A DNA stretch of 64,000 nucleotides from JBQTJN01 sp052387095 (GCA_052387095.1 JBQTJN010000006.1:1-64000), one strand, 5' to 3'. Positions 7,083-15,987 are shown, numbered from the stretch's first letter. Numbers and translations are program-made. Notes: generated by a model from the letters alone, not told the origin.

Positions 7083-7186
7083 GTCATCCCCGCGGCGGCG
7101 CGCAAGCGCCAGCGCGGCGGGGATCCGGAAAAGTGAGGACAAGGGCAATCATCATTTGGCCAGACCCCCGCCTTCGCGGGGGCGAC
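7083..7186. repeat. Intergenic palindromic repeat, GTCATCCCCG family
   Basis: It opens with GTCATCCCCGCGGCG and a GC-rich hairpin ending GCGGGGATCCGGA. It closes with CCAGACCCCCGCCTTCGCGGGGGCGAC. It is the second of three copies and shares the GGGGATCCGG and CCAGACCCCCGCC boxes with the copy at 13482. It lies between the terminator and pyrE. Confidence 0.8.
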
Positions 7187-7203
7187 AGTGAAAAAGGAAG
7201 AGC

Positions 7204-7893
7204 ATGACCGAAGACAGACAGAAACACATCGCCCGCGAAAGCGCCCGCATCCTGCTCGACACTAAATCAGTTCTTTGCAACGCAGCACAGCCCTTCACGC
7301 TTACCTCCGGTAAAGCCAGCCCGGTTTACGTGGATTGCCGCCGCCTTATTTCCTTCGTCAAAGAGCGCCGGACGCTGATGGATTTCGGCGTTGAAATCCT
7401 TAAAGACAAAATCGGCGAAAGTGAAATCGATTTTGTCGCGGGCGGCGAAACCGCCGGCATCGCCTACGCCGCCTTCATGGCCGAGCGCCTTGCCAAACCG
7501 ATGCTTTATATCCGCAAAAAACCCAAAGGTTTCGGCCGCATGGCGCAGATCGAAGGCGTGCTGCCCGAAACAGGTTCGCGCCACGTCGTCCTTGTCGAGG
7601 ATATGCAGACCGACGGTGGCAGCAAAAAAGTTTTCATCAACGCCCTGCGCGAAGCGGGCGCCGACATCAAACACGCCTTCGTGGTCTTCCATTACGGGAT
7701 TTTCGAGGCCAGCACAGCCAACATGAAAGAAATGGGCATCACCCTGCACGCGCTCTGCACCTGGTGGGACGTTTTAGAGGTGGCAAAGGAGAAGAAATAT
7801 TTCGACGCGGGCACGCTCGCTTCCGTTGAATCCTTTCTCAAAGACCCGCACCAGTGGGCGGTCCGGCATCTGCAATCCGAAGGCGCTTTATGA
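7204..7893 (+). CDS. pyrE: Orotate phosphoribosyltransferase
   Basis: PyrE joins orotate to PRPP to make OMP in de novo pyrimidine synthesis. In this 229-residue protein the type I phosphoribosyltransferase PRPP loop is VVLVEDMQTDGGSKKV (about residue 135), FTLTSGKASPVYVDCR is the orotate/5-phosphate region near the N-terminus, and YIRKKPKGFG carries the catalytic flexible-loop lysines. Length is typical of the alphaproteobacterial form. The ATG follows GGAAGAGC. Its TGA overlaps the start of nadK by 4 bp (ATGA), so the two are translated as a pair. The overlap with an NAD kinase gene is the only unusual point. Confidence 0.95.
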   Translation: MTEDRQKHIARESARILLDTKSVLCNAAQPFTLTSGKASPVYVDCRRLISFVKERRTLMDFGVEILKDKIGESEIDFVAGGETAGIAYAAFMAERLAKPMLYIRKKPKGFGRMAQIEGVLPETGSRHVVLVEDMQTDGGSKKVFINALREAGADIKHAFVVFHYGIFEASTANMKEMGITLHALCTWWDVLEVAKEKKYFDAGTLASVESFLKDPHQWAVRHLQSEGAL

Positions 7894-8648
7894 AGCTCGC
7901 CTTCCACGCCTCGAAAAAACCCCGCGCCCAGAAAGCGCTGGAAGAATTAAAAAGCCTCTACAAATCCGTCGACCCGGAAAATGCCGATGTCATCGTTACG
8001 CTCGGCGGCGACGGCACCATACTGCGCGCCCTGCACACCTTCATCGATTACAAGGCGCAGATGTTCGGCATGAACCTGGGAACGCTCGGCTTCCTGCTCA
8101 ATGCCTACAAGCCGGACGATCTCAAGACGCGCATCGAAAAAGCCCAGAAATTCATCATCCACCCGCTGCGCATGGAAGCCATCGACCAGGACAGCAATCG
8201 TCATTCAGAACTGGCCTTCAACGAAGTCTCGCTGCTGCGCGAAACGCACAGCTCCGCCAAGATCAAGGTGTATATTAATGATACGGTGAGAATTCCCGAG
8301 CTGGTCTGCGACGGCGTCATGCTTTCGACCGCCTTGGGCAGCACCGCCTACAATTCCTCCGCCGGTGGACCAATCCTGCCTTTGAGCGCCAACGTATTGG
8401 CCCTGACGCCGATCAGCGTTTTCCGTCCGCGACGCTGGCCGGGCGCGCTCGTGCATAACCGTTCCGTGCTGAAATTCGAAGTTCTGAAAGCCGTCGAGCG
8501 CCAGGTCAGCGTCGCGGCAGATTCCAAGGAAGTGCGGAATGTGAAAGAAGTCACCGTCCGTGAAGCACGGCGCATTTCAAAAACCATCCTGTTCGACCCC
8601 GAAAGCCCGCTGGAAGAGCGGATCGTGCGTGAGCAGTTTGCGGATTAG
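7890..8648 (+). CDS. nadK: NAD kinase
   Basis: This kinase phosphorylates NAD to NADP with ATP or polyphosphate in the cytosol. The 252-residue protein has the catalytic GGDGT motif as VTLGGDGTILRAL near residue 33, the second conserved block FNEVSLLRE, and the glycine-rich CDGVMLSTALGSTAYN active-site region near residue 140. These are the three hallmarks of the family. I start at the ATG at 7890, which overlaps the pyrE stop as ATGA; an upstream in-frame extension is only a shadow of pyrE. It ends convergently with purC with a 4-bp overlap, with no terminator between them. Confidence 0.95.
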   Translation: MKLAFHASKKPRAQKALEELKSLYKSVDPENADVIVTLGGDGTILRALHTFIDYKAQMFGMNLGTLGFLLNAYKPDDLKTRIEKAQKFIIHPLRMEAIDQDSNRHSELAFNEVSLLRETHSSAKIKVYINDTVRIPELVCDGVMLSTALGSTAYNSSAGGPILPLSANVLALTPISVFRPRRWPGALVHNRSVLKFEVLKAVERQVSVAADSKEVRNVKEVTVREARRISKTILFDPESPLEERIVREQFAD

Positions 8649-9496
8649 ATTTTTCTAGGCTTCGGCGGCTTTATTTCGCGCATCTTGCGGGCATTTGACA
8701 GCTCATTCTCGATCAGGGCGAGATTCTCCGCCAGCTTCTCATTGACGTTGCCGCCCTTCATGATTCCGCCTTCCGGGATCAGGCCCAGCTTCTGCGCGAT
8801 ATACTGATACCCTTCCACGAGATCGCCGAGATCAAAGCGGAAGCGGTCCTTGTCCAGCTTCTCGCCCGTTCGCGCATCCCACAGGCGGCAATTATCCGGT
8901 GAAATCTCGTCGGCAAGAATAATATAAAGCTCCCCGTTCTCACCCCACAGGCGGCCGAACTCCAGCTTGAAATCGACGAGCTTGAGACCGATCCCGGCAA
9001 ACAAACCGTTAAGGTAATCATTGACGCGCCAGGCCATGGCAACCATCTCGTCGAGCTCATACGGATCGGCCCAGCCGAAGGTGACGATATGATCCTCGCT
9101 GACCATCGGATCGCCGAGCGCATCGTTCTTGTAATAAAACTCGACCAGCGGCTTGCCGATGAATGTGCCTTCCTTGATGCCAAGGCGCTTGCACAGCGAG
9201 CCGGCGGCGATATTGCGCACGACCACTTCGATGGGAACGATATCGACCTTGCGCACAAGCTGCTCGCGCATATTGATGGAGCGGATGAAATGCGTGGGTA
9301 TGCCGATGGATTCGAGACGGGTCATCAGGTGCGCGGAAATGCGGTTGTTCAAAACACCCTTGCCGGCGATGACGGCTTTTTTCTCGGCATTGAAGGCCGT
9401 GGCGTCATCCTTAAAATATTGAATGACGGTATATTGATCCGGCCCTTCATAGAGGGTTTTGGCCTTGCCTTCGTAAATGACTTTCCGTCGCGACAT
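8645..9496 (-). CDS. purC: Phosphoribosylaminoimidazole-succinocarboxamide synthase
   Basis: PurC joins CAIR and aspartate with ATP to form SAICAR in purine synthesis. The 283-residue protein begins with the family signature KVIYEGKAKTLYEGP and holds the VRNIAAGSLCKRLG substrate loop, VDFKLEFGR, and the nucleotide-binding LADEISPDNCRLWD block. It is about 40 residues longer than the usual enzyme. The extra C-terminal tail (after KLGLIPEG) is charged and helical and ends PPKPRKI; similar tails occur in some Alphaproteobacteria. The promoter should lie in the 100-bp gap shared with the divergent DUF1476 gene. Confidence 0.95.
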   Translation of the reverse strand: MSRRKVIYEGKAKTLYEGPDQYTVIQYFKDDATAFNAEKKAVIAGKGVLNNRISAHLMTRLESIGIPTHFIRSINMREQLVRKVDIVPIEVVVRNIAAGSLCKRLGIKEGTFIGKPLVEFYYKNDALGDPMVSEDHIVTFGWADPYELDEMVAMAWRVNDYLNGLFAGIGLKLVDFKLEFGRLWGENGELYIILADEISPDNCRLWDARTGEKLDKDRFRFDLGDLVEGYQYIAQKLGLIPEGGIMKGGNVNEKLAENLALIENELSNARKMREIKPPKPRKI

Positions 9497-9596
9497 TCTG
9501 GACCTGTATTTAAGCAGTTACACCCCGTATATAGCATTGGATTTCACGGGTTTTCAATGATATATCATACGCAGCTTCAAGATAAAGGAGGGCTTT

Positions 9597-9923
9597 ATGG
9601 GCCAAATGGACGATCGCCAGAAGGGTTTTGAGAAGAAATATGCCATGGACGAGGAAACGCGTTTCAGAATCGAAGCCCGGACCTCCAAGCTGTTCGGCCT
9701 CTGGGCGGCTGAAAAAATGGGTATAAGCGGCGATGAAGCGGCAACCTATGCCGGGGAAGTCGTCAGCTCCAACCTCGAGGAAGCCGGCTTTGAAGACATC
9801 CTCCGGAAAGTCTCCGGGGATTTCGCGGCGAAGAATGTGAATATTCCCGACACCGAGTTGCGCGCCGAAATCGACAGAGCCCACCGGGAAGCGCGCCGCC
9901 AGGTAGCCCCTGACTCCGCCTAG
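9597..9923 (+). CDS. DUF1476 protein, F1-ATPase inhibitor zeta subunit
   Basis: This 108-residue protein carries the zeta-subunit pattern of alphaproteobacterial ATP synthase: MDDRQKGFEKKYAMDEE at the N-terminus (the inhibitory segment that enters the F1 catalytic interface), then LFGLWAAEKMGISGDEA and EEAGFEDILRKVSGDF in the helical bundle. It blocks ATP hydrolysis by F1 when the proton force falls. The start is the ATG at 9597 with AAAGGAGGG upstream, an unusually strong ribosome-binding site. It ends 4 bp inside the opposing rodA gene. The family is almost restricted to Alphaproteobacteria, which supports the taxonomic call. Confidence 0.88.
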   Translation: MGQMDDRQKGFEKKYAMDEETRFRIEARTSKLFGLWAAEKMGISGDEAATYAGEVVSSNLEEAGFEDILRKVSGDFAAKNVNIPDTELRAEIDRAHREARRQVAPDSA

Positions 9924-11050
9924 ATCCGGCTTACCTTCGCATCATGATAAAGGCTGCAGGAGAGGATCAATCCAAATCCTGTCAGCAGCGAAAGCATGGC
10001 CGTGCCGCCATAGGATATCAGCGGCAGCGGGATTCCCACGACAGGAATAAGCCCCATCACCATTGCGATATTGATCAGCGCATAGAGCGAAAAATTCACC
10101 GTCAGCCCGAGCGCGAGATAATGCCCGAACATGTGGCGGCAACGCATGGAAATCCATATCCCGTACCAGAAAATCAGCGCGAACAGGGTCAGCAGGAAAA
10201 TCCCGCCGAGCAATCCCCATTCCTCCGCCCATAATGTAAAAATAAAATCCGTCTGCTTTTCGGGGAGGAAATTCAGGTGGCTTTGCGTGCCTTCGAGAAA
10301 ACCCTTGCCCTTAACGCCGCCCGAACCCAGCGCGATTTTCGATTGCATGATGTGATATCCGGCGCCGAGCGGATCAGATTCCGGATCCATAAATGTCATG
10401 ACGCGCTTCTTCTGGTATGCATGCAGGAATTGCCAGCCTACCGGCACGGCCGCCACGCCCGCTACAAAAGCCGTGATGAAAATCCACAGCGGCACGCCTG
10501 CCATGAAGAACATGGCTGTTCCCGCCATCAGGATCATGATCGCCGTACCGAGATCCGGCTGCACCATGACAAGCGCAACAGGAGCCAGAATAATAATAAC
10601 GGGAATCACGAGATAAAGAAGACGCCGCGCATTCTGGCCCCCGCTCAGGTGGAAATAGCGCGCCAGCACGAGTACGACGGCAATCTTCATGACTTCCGAC
10701 GGCTGCAACTGGATGATCCCGAGATTGATCCAGCGTTGCGCACCCATACCGATATGTCCCATGAAATCGACGAGTACCAGCAGAAAAAGCCCTATAAAAT
10801 AAACCGGCCATGCCATTCTGAACCACCAGCGCACATCCACCAGCCCCACCCCGATCATAATGCAAAATCCCAGCGCAAAGCGGATCATCTGCTTGTAGGC
10901 CCACGGTGACAGACTGCCGCCGGCCGCGGAATAAAGCGCGGTAAAGCCGACGCACGCCACCAGCGTCACTAAAATGATCAAACCCCAGTTCAGCTGCCTG
11001 ATTTTGTAGGCAAGACCATGTTCGGATTGCAGGATGATCATTTTACTCAT
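9920..11050 (-). CDS. rodA: Rod-shape peptidoglycan glycosyltransferase RodA
   Basis: RodA is the SEDS-family polymerase that builds glycan strands from lipid II in the elongasome, working with PBP2. The 376-residue protein has about ten membrane segments. Family blocks include GAQRWINLGIIQLQPSEVMK, QPDLGTAIMIL, LGSGGVKGKGFLEGTQ and the C-terminal IPLPLISYGGTAML. The conserved Asp needed for catalysis lies in the PEKQTDFIFTLWAEE loop region. The start ATG overlaps the mrdA stop (ATGA). It is the last gene of the mreB-C-D-mrdA-rodA operon and converges on the DUF1476 gene. Confidence 0.95.
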   Translation of the reverse strand: MSKMIILQSEHGLAYKIRQLNWGLIILVTLVACVGFTALYSAAGGSLSPWAYKQMIRFALGFCIMIGVGLVDVRWWFRMAWPVYFIGLFLLVLVDFMGHIGMGAQRWINLGIIQLQPSEVMKIAVVLVLARYFHLSGGQNARRLLYLVIPVIIILAPVALVMVQPDLGTAIMILMAGTAMFFMAGVPLWIFITAFVAGVAAVPVGWQFLHAYQKKRVMTFMDPESDPLGAGYHIMQSKIALGSGGVKGKGFLEGTQSHLNFLPEKQTDFIFTLWAEEWGLLGGIFLLTLFALIFWYGIWISMRCRHMFGHYLALGLTVNFSLYALINIAMVMGLIPVVGIPLPLISYGGTAMLSLLTGFGLILSCSLYHDAKVSRI

Positions 11051-12849
11051 GTGATACCCCGCTTCTGCGCTTCGAGAAGAATATCTTTTGCAATGGGCGC
11101 AGCAGCCGCGGCGCCGCCCACACCGTGTTCAACAACAACGGCGCAGGCATAACGCGGATTTTCAACCGGCGCATAACCAACGAACAAAGCATGATGCCGG
11201 TGTTTCCAGGGCAGGTCTTTATTCTGAACGCCGGAAGCGCGTTGCGCTTTTGTAATGCGCCGCACCTGCGCGGTGCCGGTTTTTCCCGCCATTTCCATGC
11301 CGGGCTCGGCAATGCGCGAACCCATCCCGGTTCCGCCCGCCACATTGACCACGGCAAACATGCCTTCCTGCACGATCTTCATATGTTCTGCGGGAATTTC
11401 CATGTCGGGCCAGCTCTCCTGGCTGTATTGAGGCGTCAGCCACGGTTTGACCGCCTTGCCGCCATTGGCAATCCGCGCCGTCATCACGGCCAGCTGCAAG
11501 GGCGTTGCCAGCATGTATCCCTGCCCGATGCCCGCGATAACGGTTTCACCCTGGTGCCATTTTTCGCCGCGCTCTTTTTTCTTCCACGCCTGGTCGGGCA
11601 CAAGACCGTTGCGTTCTTCTGGCAATTCAAAACTCATTTTATCACCCAGCCCCAGCCGGCGCGCCATCGCGGCAATATTATCGATGCCGGTCTCCATCGC
11701 AATCTGGTAGAAAAATGTGTCGCAGGAATGCTTGATCGCCTCGACGACATTCACGGATCCATGCCCCGCTGGCTTCCAGCAGTGAAAAACCGTCCTGCCC
11801 AGACTGAAATGGCCGGGGCAGAACACGCGCCGGTTTTTATTGATCCTGCCGGCTTTTAATCCGGCCAGCGCCGTGATCATTTTGAAAGTCGAAGCCGGCG
11901 GATACAATCCCGCCACCGCCTTGTTGGTCAGGGGATTTGCGGGATTGGCCAGCAATTCCTCCCACAGAGTCGCAGGAATACCGCGCGAAAATACGTTGGG
12001 ATCAAAACCCGGATGCGAAGCCAGTGCATAAATCTTGCCGTTTTGCACATCCATCACCACCGCCGAAGCGCTCGGTTCTACTGCAATGCGGTCCTGCGCG
12101 AATTTCTGCAATGCTGCATCAAGAGTAAGCGTGATTTTCTCACCTGGCACGCTTTCGGTTTTACTAAGCTCACGCACCTCGCGCCCGATGACATTCACCT
12201 CGACTTCGGATGTGCCCGCCTTGCCGCGCATCTCGACATCGTGGCTTTTCTCGATGCCCGTTTTTCCGATCTTGAAATCCGGCAGGTTAAGCAGCGGCTC
12301 CTCCGTCACTTCCGATTTGTTGATTGCGCCGACATAGCCGATGATATGCGCCGTGGCATCGCCTAAAGGATAAGTCCGGCTCTCGCCGACATCGATCAGC
12401 AATCCCGGCAGATCCGGCAGGTTGAGCTCAACCCTGGCCACCTGCTCCCACTGCAGATTATCCTTCACCTCGAGCGGCGCGTATTTCGGCGTCTTTTTCG
12501 CCAGCTTTAGAATATTTTGAATCGATTCATCATCGAGCGGAATAAATTTTCGCAGCGAGCGCAGGGATTTTTCAAGATCGTCCGTCTGCTCGCGGATCAC
12601 CATAACCCGGAAATTCTGGTTGTTCGCCGCGAGGATCACGCCGGCGCGGTCGACAATCTGCCCGCGCGAGGGTGCAAGAATCTTGAGATTGATTCGGTTT
12701 TTGTCGGACATCATCTTGTAACGTTGCCCCTCCACGACCTGCAGCCACGCAAGGCGCCCGCCCAGAACCGCGAGCAGCCCTGTCTGCATCACACCTATAA
12801 TAAAGGCGCGGCGCGTAAAAACTCTTGCATCGTCATGGTCTTCGTTCAT
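11047..12849 (-). CDS. mrdA: Penicillin-binding protein 2 (elongasome transpeptidase)
   Basis: PBP2 is the class B transpeptidase that crosslinks lateral-wall peptidoglycan with RodA. The 600-residue protein has one N-terminal membrane anchor (about 14-32, after a short cytosolic tail) and a pedestal domain with SRGQIVDRAGVILAAN. The transpeptidase domain shows the SxxK motif ASTFKMI, the second motif as SCD (HSCDTFF) and AGKTGTAQ as the KTG motif. Length is normal. It overlaps both mreD upstream and rodA downstream by 4 bp. Confidence 0.95.
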   Translation of the reverse strand: MNEDHDDARVFTRRAFIIGVMQTGLLAVLGGRLAWLQVVEGQRYKMMSDKNRINLKILAPSRGQIVDRAGVILAANNQNFRVMVIREQTDDLEKSLRSLRKFIPLDDESIQNILKLAKKTPKYAPLEVKDNLQWEQVARVELNLPDLPGLLIDVGESRTYPLGDATAHIIGYVGAINKSEVTEEPLLNLPDFKIGKTGIEKSHDVEMRGKAGTSEVEVNVIGREVRELSKTESVPGEKITLTLDAALQKFAQDRIAVEPSASAVVMDVQNGKIYALASHPGFDPNVFSRGIPATLWEELLANPANPLTNKAVAGLYPPASTFKMITALAGLKAGRINKNRRVFCPGHFSLGRTVFHCWKPAGHGSVNVVEAIKHSCDTFFYQIAMETGIDNIAAMARRLGLGDKMSFELPEERNGLVPDQAWKKKERGEKWHQGETVIAGIGQGYMLATPLQLAVMTARIANGGKAVKPWLTPQYSQESWPDMEIPAEHMKIVQEGMFAVVNVAGGTGMGSRIAEPGMEMAGKTGTAQVRRITKAQRASGVQNKDLPWKHRHHALFVGYAPVENPRYACAVVVEHGVGGAAAAAPIAKDILLEAQKRGIT

Positions 12850-13418
12850 CGCCGTTTTTTCCGGCTGCGAACGCTGAAACCGGCCGCGTCGGATTCCTGC
12901 TTAGGCTTGGGCAGAACTTTAAGGGAAAGATGCAGGAATAGGCTGATCAGGGGAAACAGCATACTGCCGAGCCCCACGGAAAACATCAGCGGCTGCAACG
13001 GCGGCCACGCTGAATTCGCCACGCCGAAAATCACCCATTGCGTCAGATGCGTGACGAGCACCAGAACGCAAAATCCAAGCCAGATGACGATATAGGACTG
13101 GCTCATCAGGAAACGTCTTTGATCGAGAATGACCCAGCGCGCAATTACAAACACCAGCGCGTTCAAACCGAGCGGCAGCCCGCCCAGAAAATCGAGCAGG
13201 ATACCGGCGGCAAACACGAACCAGACCGGCATCAGGGCGGGCCGGTATACGCACCAGTAATAAAGAGCGATCAGGAACAGCGGCGGCTTGATAGCGCCGG
13301 TGAACGGATACGGCAACGAGATCGCGTTGAACACAACCAGCAGCGCGAGGATGGCATAAGGAACCGCAAAGCGGGCAACGGCTTCGATACGTTCGGATGC
13401 TGTGTTAAAAGAACTCAT
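12846..13418 (-). CDS. mreD: Rod-shape-determining protein MreD
   Basis: MreD is a small membrane protein of the elongasome that joins MreC and the MreB filament. I start at the ATG at 13418 (MSSFNTASERIE), giving 190 residues. The open frame upstream only reads through a repeat element. Five to six hydrophobic segments are visible, among them VVFNAISLPYPFTGAIKPPL and LLDFLGGLPLGLNALVFV, where the conserved family Asp-Phe-Leu sits. The C-terminal tail is highly basic (VRSRKKRR). The gap to mreC carries a GTCATCCCCG-family repeat, which breaks what is normally a tight operon. Confidence 0.9.
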   Translation of the reverse strand: MSSFNTASERIEAVARFAVPYAILALLVVFNAISLPYPFTGAIKPPLFLIALYYWCVYRPALMPVWFVFAAGILLDFLGGLPLGLNALVFVIARWVILDQRRFLMSQSYIVIWLGFCVLVLVTHLTQWVIFGVANSAWPPLQPLMFSVGLGSMLFPLISLFLHLSLKVLPKPKQESDAAGFSVRSRKKRR

Positions 13419-13481
13419 AACCAAAGTTATAACGCAAAAAGGCACCGACTCAATTTGAAATGACTCGTCATCCCCTCTTCC

Positions 13482-13592
13482 GTCATCCCCGCGGCTCCGC
13501 ATAGCGGAGCATCTACAGCGGGGATCCGGAAAAAATCCAAGGTGAAGCCTTGGGCTTAATTATTGCCAGACCCCCGCCTTTGCGGGGGTGAC
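13482..13592. repeat. Intergenic palindromic repeat, GTCATCCCCG family
   Basis: This is the longest of the three copies. It opens GTCATCCCCGCGGCTCCGCA, contains GCGGGGATCCGGAAAAAATCC, and closes CCAGACCCCCGCCTTTGCGGGGGTGAC. It fills the space between mreC and mreD, so transcripts reading from mreB to rodA must pass through its hairpins. Confidence 0.82.
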
Positions 13593-13603
13593 AATCTTTT
13601 TGA

Positions 13604-14488
13604 TTAATCCAGCGTGCCTTCGTCTCCGGCTTCATAGAGGTTGGGATCCTCGGGCTGGTCGACGATCCGCACATAAACAAGGCGGTCGAAATCGGCAAAA
13701 AGCCGTACCCGGTAATCGCCCGATTCATCCGTATAGACGCGGCCTACGGGCAGGCCTGGTGGGAAAATGCCGCCAAGACCGGATGTAATGACGCGCGCAC
13801 CGCCGGTGAGCGTCTGGTCCGCGGGGATATGCAGCAGCATCGGGGTCTCATCGTTGCGCCCGGCCAGGATCGCCTGCTGCTGGGAACCATCGATAATCAC
13901 GGGCAGACGCGAATTGATGTCAGTAATGAGCAGCACGCGCGATGTCGTCTGACCGCTTTCAATAATGCGCCCGATCACGCCCTCACCGGAGACAACAGCC
14001 TGGGACTTGTCGACGCCTTCGGCCTGACCAGCCATGACAAGGATGTTCTTGGCGAATGTATTGCCAGCATCAGCCAGCACGCGCGCCGTGATGAAGCTGT
14101 GGCGGCTTTCAATTTTGAGATTAAGAAGTCCCCTTAAAGACTTGTTTTCATTCTGAAGCAGCTGCGCTGTCTGGTACCATTCACGTAAACGGGCATTCTC
14201 CTGCTCCAGCCGTGCATTCTCCGCCTGCAGGTTCGTGAGGCCGGTCAGCTCCTTGACGAGAGACACGGCGTTCTGTGACGGCAGGCTAATCATGTTAAGG
14301 GCCGGCGCCACCATGTCGGATACCGCGGAGCGCGCACCGGAAACCCCGGCCGGGTTCACAGCCGAGAAAATCAGCGCGGCCAGCGCCAGCATAACGAAAA
14401 TAAATGACGAAAAATGCCCGCCTATAAAATCGGGGGCCATGCGGATGTAAATTTTCGACCCGAAGCCGGGAGAAATACGGTACTTCAT
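13604..14488 (-). CDS. mreC: Rod-shape-determining protein MreC
   Basis: MreC is the bitopic elongasome protein that activates PBP2/RodA from the periplasm. The 294-residue protein has an N-terminal cytosolic stretch, one membrane segment (about 28-47, FIFVMLALAALIFSAVNPAG) and a coiled coil (about 85-115, LQAENARLEQENARLREW). Two beta domains follow, with ARVLADAGNTFAKNILV, GVIGRIIESGQTTSRVLLI and the conserved SGLGGIFPPGLPVGRV near the end. It starts at the ATG at 14488, 80 bp after mreB. Confidence 0.95.
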   Translation of the reverse strand: MKYRISPGFGSKIYIRMAPDFIGGHFSSFIFVMLALAALIFSAVNPAGVSGARSAVSDMVAPALNMISLPSQNAVSLVKELTGLTNLQAENARLEQENARLREWYQTAQLLQNENKSLRGLLNLKIESRHSFITARVLADAGNTFAKNILVMAGQAEGVDKSQAVVSGEGVIGRIIESGQTTSRVLLITDINSRLPVIIDGSQQQAILAGRNDETPMLLHIPADQTLTGGARVITSGLGGIFPPGLPVGRVYTDESGDYRVRLFADFDRLVYVRIVDQPEDPNLYEAGDEGTLD

Positions 14489-14568
14489 ATCTGTAATTTT
14501 AAAGGAACTTCTTTAAAAAACAAACAAGTTATTTGGATAAATTACGACAGGATGCGCCTGAAAAGTCC

Positions 14569-15609
14569 CTAATACGTCCCGATCAGGACATGCTTGAGCG
14601 CTTTACGCTCTTGTAGGGCGTGGCCCGTGCCGAGTGCCACGCAAGAGAGCGGGTCATCGGCCAATGTCACGGCAAGACCCGTCGCATGACGAAGAACAAA
14701 ATCCAGATTGGTCAGCAGCGCACCGCCGCCGGTAAGGACAATGCCCTTGTCGACAATATCGGCGGCCAGTTCCGGCGCGGTGTGTTCGAGCGCAACTTTC
14801 ACGCCCTCGATAATCTGTCCGACCGGCTCGGCCAGAGCTTCGGCCACCTGGCGCTCGGTGACGACGATTTCTTTCGGCACGCCGTTCATGAGGTCGCGGC
14901 CGCGGATCTGCATTTTACGTCCATCGCCGTCAGCAGGCGGGCAGGCAGAGCCGATTTCCTTCTTGATACGCTCGGCGGAGCTTTCGCCGATCAGCAGGTT
15001 ATGAACGCGGCGTATATAGGCGATGATGGCTTCGTCCATCTTGTCGCCGCCGACGCGCACGGAGCGCGCGTAAACGATTCCACCAAGTGAGATGACGGCG
15101 ACTTCGGTGGTGCCGCCGCCAATATCGACAACCATCGACCCGGTCGGCTCCGTCACGGGAAGACCGGCGCCGATCGCGGCGGCCATCGGCTCTTCGATCA
15201 GGTAAACTTCGGATGCGCCAGCGCTCTCGGCGGATTCGACAATGGCGCGGCGCTCAACGGCCGTTGAGCCGGACGGCACGCAGATCACCATTTTCGGGGA
15301 TACGAAAGAGCGGCGGTTATGCACTTTGCGGATGAAATGCTTGATCATGGCTTCTGTGACTTCGAAGTCTGCTATAACACCATCACGTAAAGGACGTGTT
15401 GCAACAATGCTGCCCGGCGTGCGGCCCAGCATCTGCTTGGCTTCGTTGCCCACCGCCAGAACATGCTTTTTGCCGCCGATCATGGAGATCGCAACAACAG
15501 ACGGCTCATTCAGCACAATGCCGCGATCCTTGACGTAGACCAGCGTATTGGCCGTGCCAAGATCGATCGCCATATCGGCCGAAAGAAAACCAAAAAGCTT
15601 TGCGAACAT
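14569..15609 (-). CDS. mreB: Rod-shape-determining actin homologue MreB
   Basis: MreB forms ATP-dependent membrane filaments that guide the elongasome. The 347-residue protein has the actin-fold phosphate loops MAIDLGTANTLVYV and VVDIGGGTTEVAVISLGG, the adenosine loop VLTGGGALLTNLD, and LIEEPMAAAIGAGLPV between domains. I start at the ATG at 15609 (MFAKLFGFLSAD), giving the amphipathic membrane-binding N-terminus of the family; the frame extends 18 codons further up without support. It is the first gene of the rod-shape operon. The promoter must lie in 15610-15780, alongside a palindromic repeat. Confidence 0.96.
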   Translation of the reverse strand: MFAKLFGFLSADMAIDLGTANTLVYVKDRGIVLNEPSVVAISMIGGKKHVLAVGNEAKQMLGRTPGSIVATRPLRDGVIADFEVTEAMIKHFIRKVHNRRSFVSPKMVICVPSGSTAVERRAIVESAESAGASEVYLIEEPMAAAIGAGLPVTEPTGSMVVDIGGGTTEVAVISLGGIVYARSVRVGGDKMDEAIIAYIRRVHNLLIGESSAERIKKEIGSACPPADGDGRKMQIRGRDLMNGVPKEIVVTERQVAEALAEPVGQIIEGVKVALEHTAPELAADIVDKGIVLTGGGALLTNLDFVLRHATGLAVTLADDPLSCVALGTGHALQERKALKHVLIGTY

Positions 15610-15696
15610 GGGGTGCTTTAAAACTCCGGGCGGGTCCGATTGAATGAAGTAGGTGTATATCAAAGAAACCGGGCAAATGCACAGGGTTTTTACACT

Positions 15697-15776
15697 GTCG
15701 TCATCCCGAACGGATGTGAGGGATCTTTGATTTAGTTTAAGGGGAAAGATTCCTCGGCTTCGCCTGGGAAGGACGG
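15697..15776. repeat. Intergenic palindromic repeat, GTCATCCCGAACG type
   Basis: GTCGTCATCCCGAACGGATGTGAGGGATCTTTGA is followed by AAAGATTCCTCGGCTTCGCCTGGGAAGGACGG. The two halves are complementary around GGGATCTTT/AAAGATTCC. The sequence resembles dispersed repeats common in Alphaproteobacteria. Only one copy is visible here. Confidence 0.6.
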
Positions 15777-15781
15777 GTCTG

Positions 15782-15907
15782 TTAGCCCTGACGCGCCTTG
15801 AAGCGCGGCTTCTTCTTATTGATCACGTATACACGGCCCTTGCGGCGGACAACGCGGCAATCGCGGTCTCTTTTCTTGAGGGTCTTGAGCGAATTAACGA
15901 CTTTCAT
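15782..15907 (-). CDS. rpmJ: 50S ribosomal protein L36
   Basis: This 41-residue, strongly basic protein begins MKVVNSLKTLKKRDRDCRVV and ends KPRFKARQG, the alphaproteobacterial L36 sequence. It holds a single Cys, so it is the zinc-free form of L36. L36 is the smallest large-subunit protein and stabilises 23S rRNA near the peptidyl transferase region. Despite its size the assignment is firm, because almost every position fits. It stands alone, divergent from pntAA, with its own candidate promoter. A standalone L36 gene away from the ribosomal operons is usual in this class. Confidence 0.95.
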   Translation of the reverse strand: MKVVNSLKTLKKRDRDCRVVRRKGRVYVINKKKPRFKARQG

Positions 15908-15957
15908 TTTACCAAATCCTATAAAAAAGCCTGCAAAGGAGGCAAAAACGTGGGCGG

Positions 15958-15987
15958 ACCTTAGCCTTAAGGGTGTTTGCTTGTCAA
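15958..15987 (-). promoter_or_regulatory. Candidate sigma-70 promoter of rpmJ
   Basis: On the minus strand TTGACA (15987-15982) is separated by 18 bp from TAAGGT (15963-15958). The -35 is a perfect consensus and the -10 is weak. It lies about 50 bp upstream of the rpmJ start. Confidence 0.5.

Noticed and set aside
7083..7186. Repeats as a CRISPR array
   Set aside because: The repeat families are single palindromes scattered across the window, not regularly spaced direct repeats with spacers.
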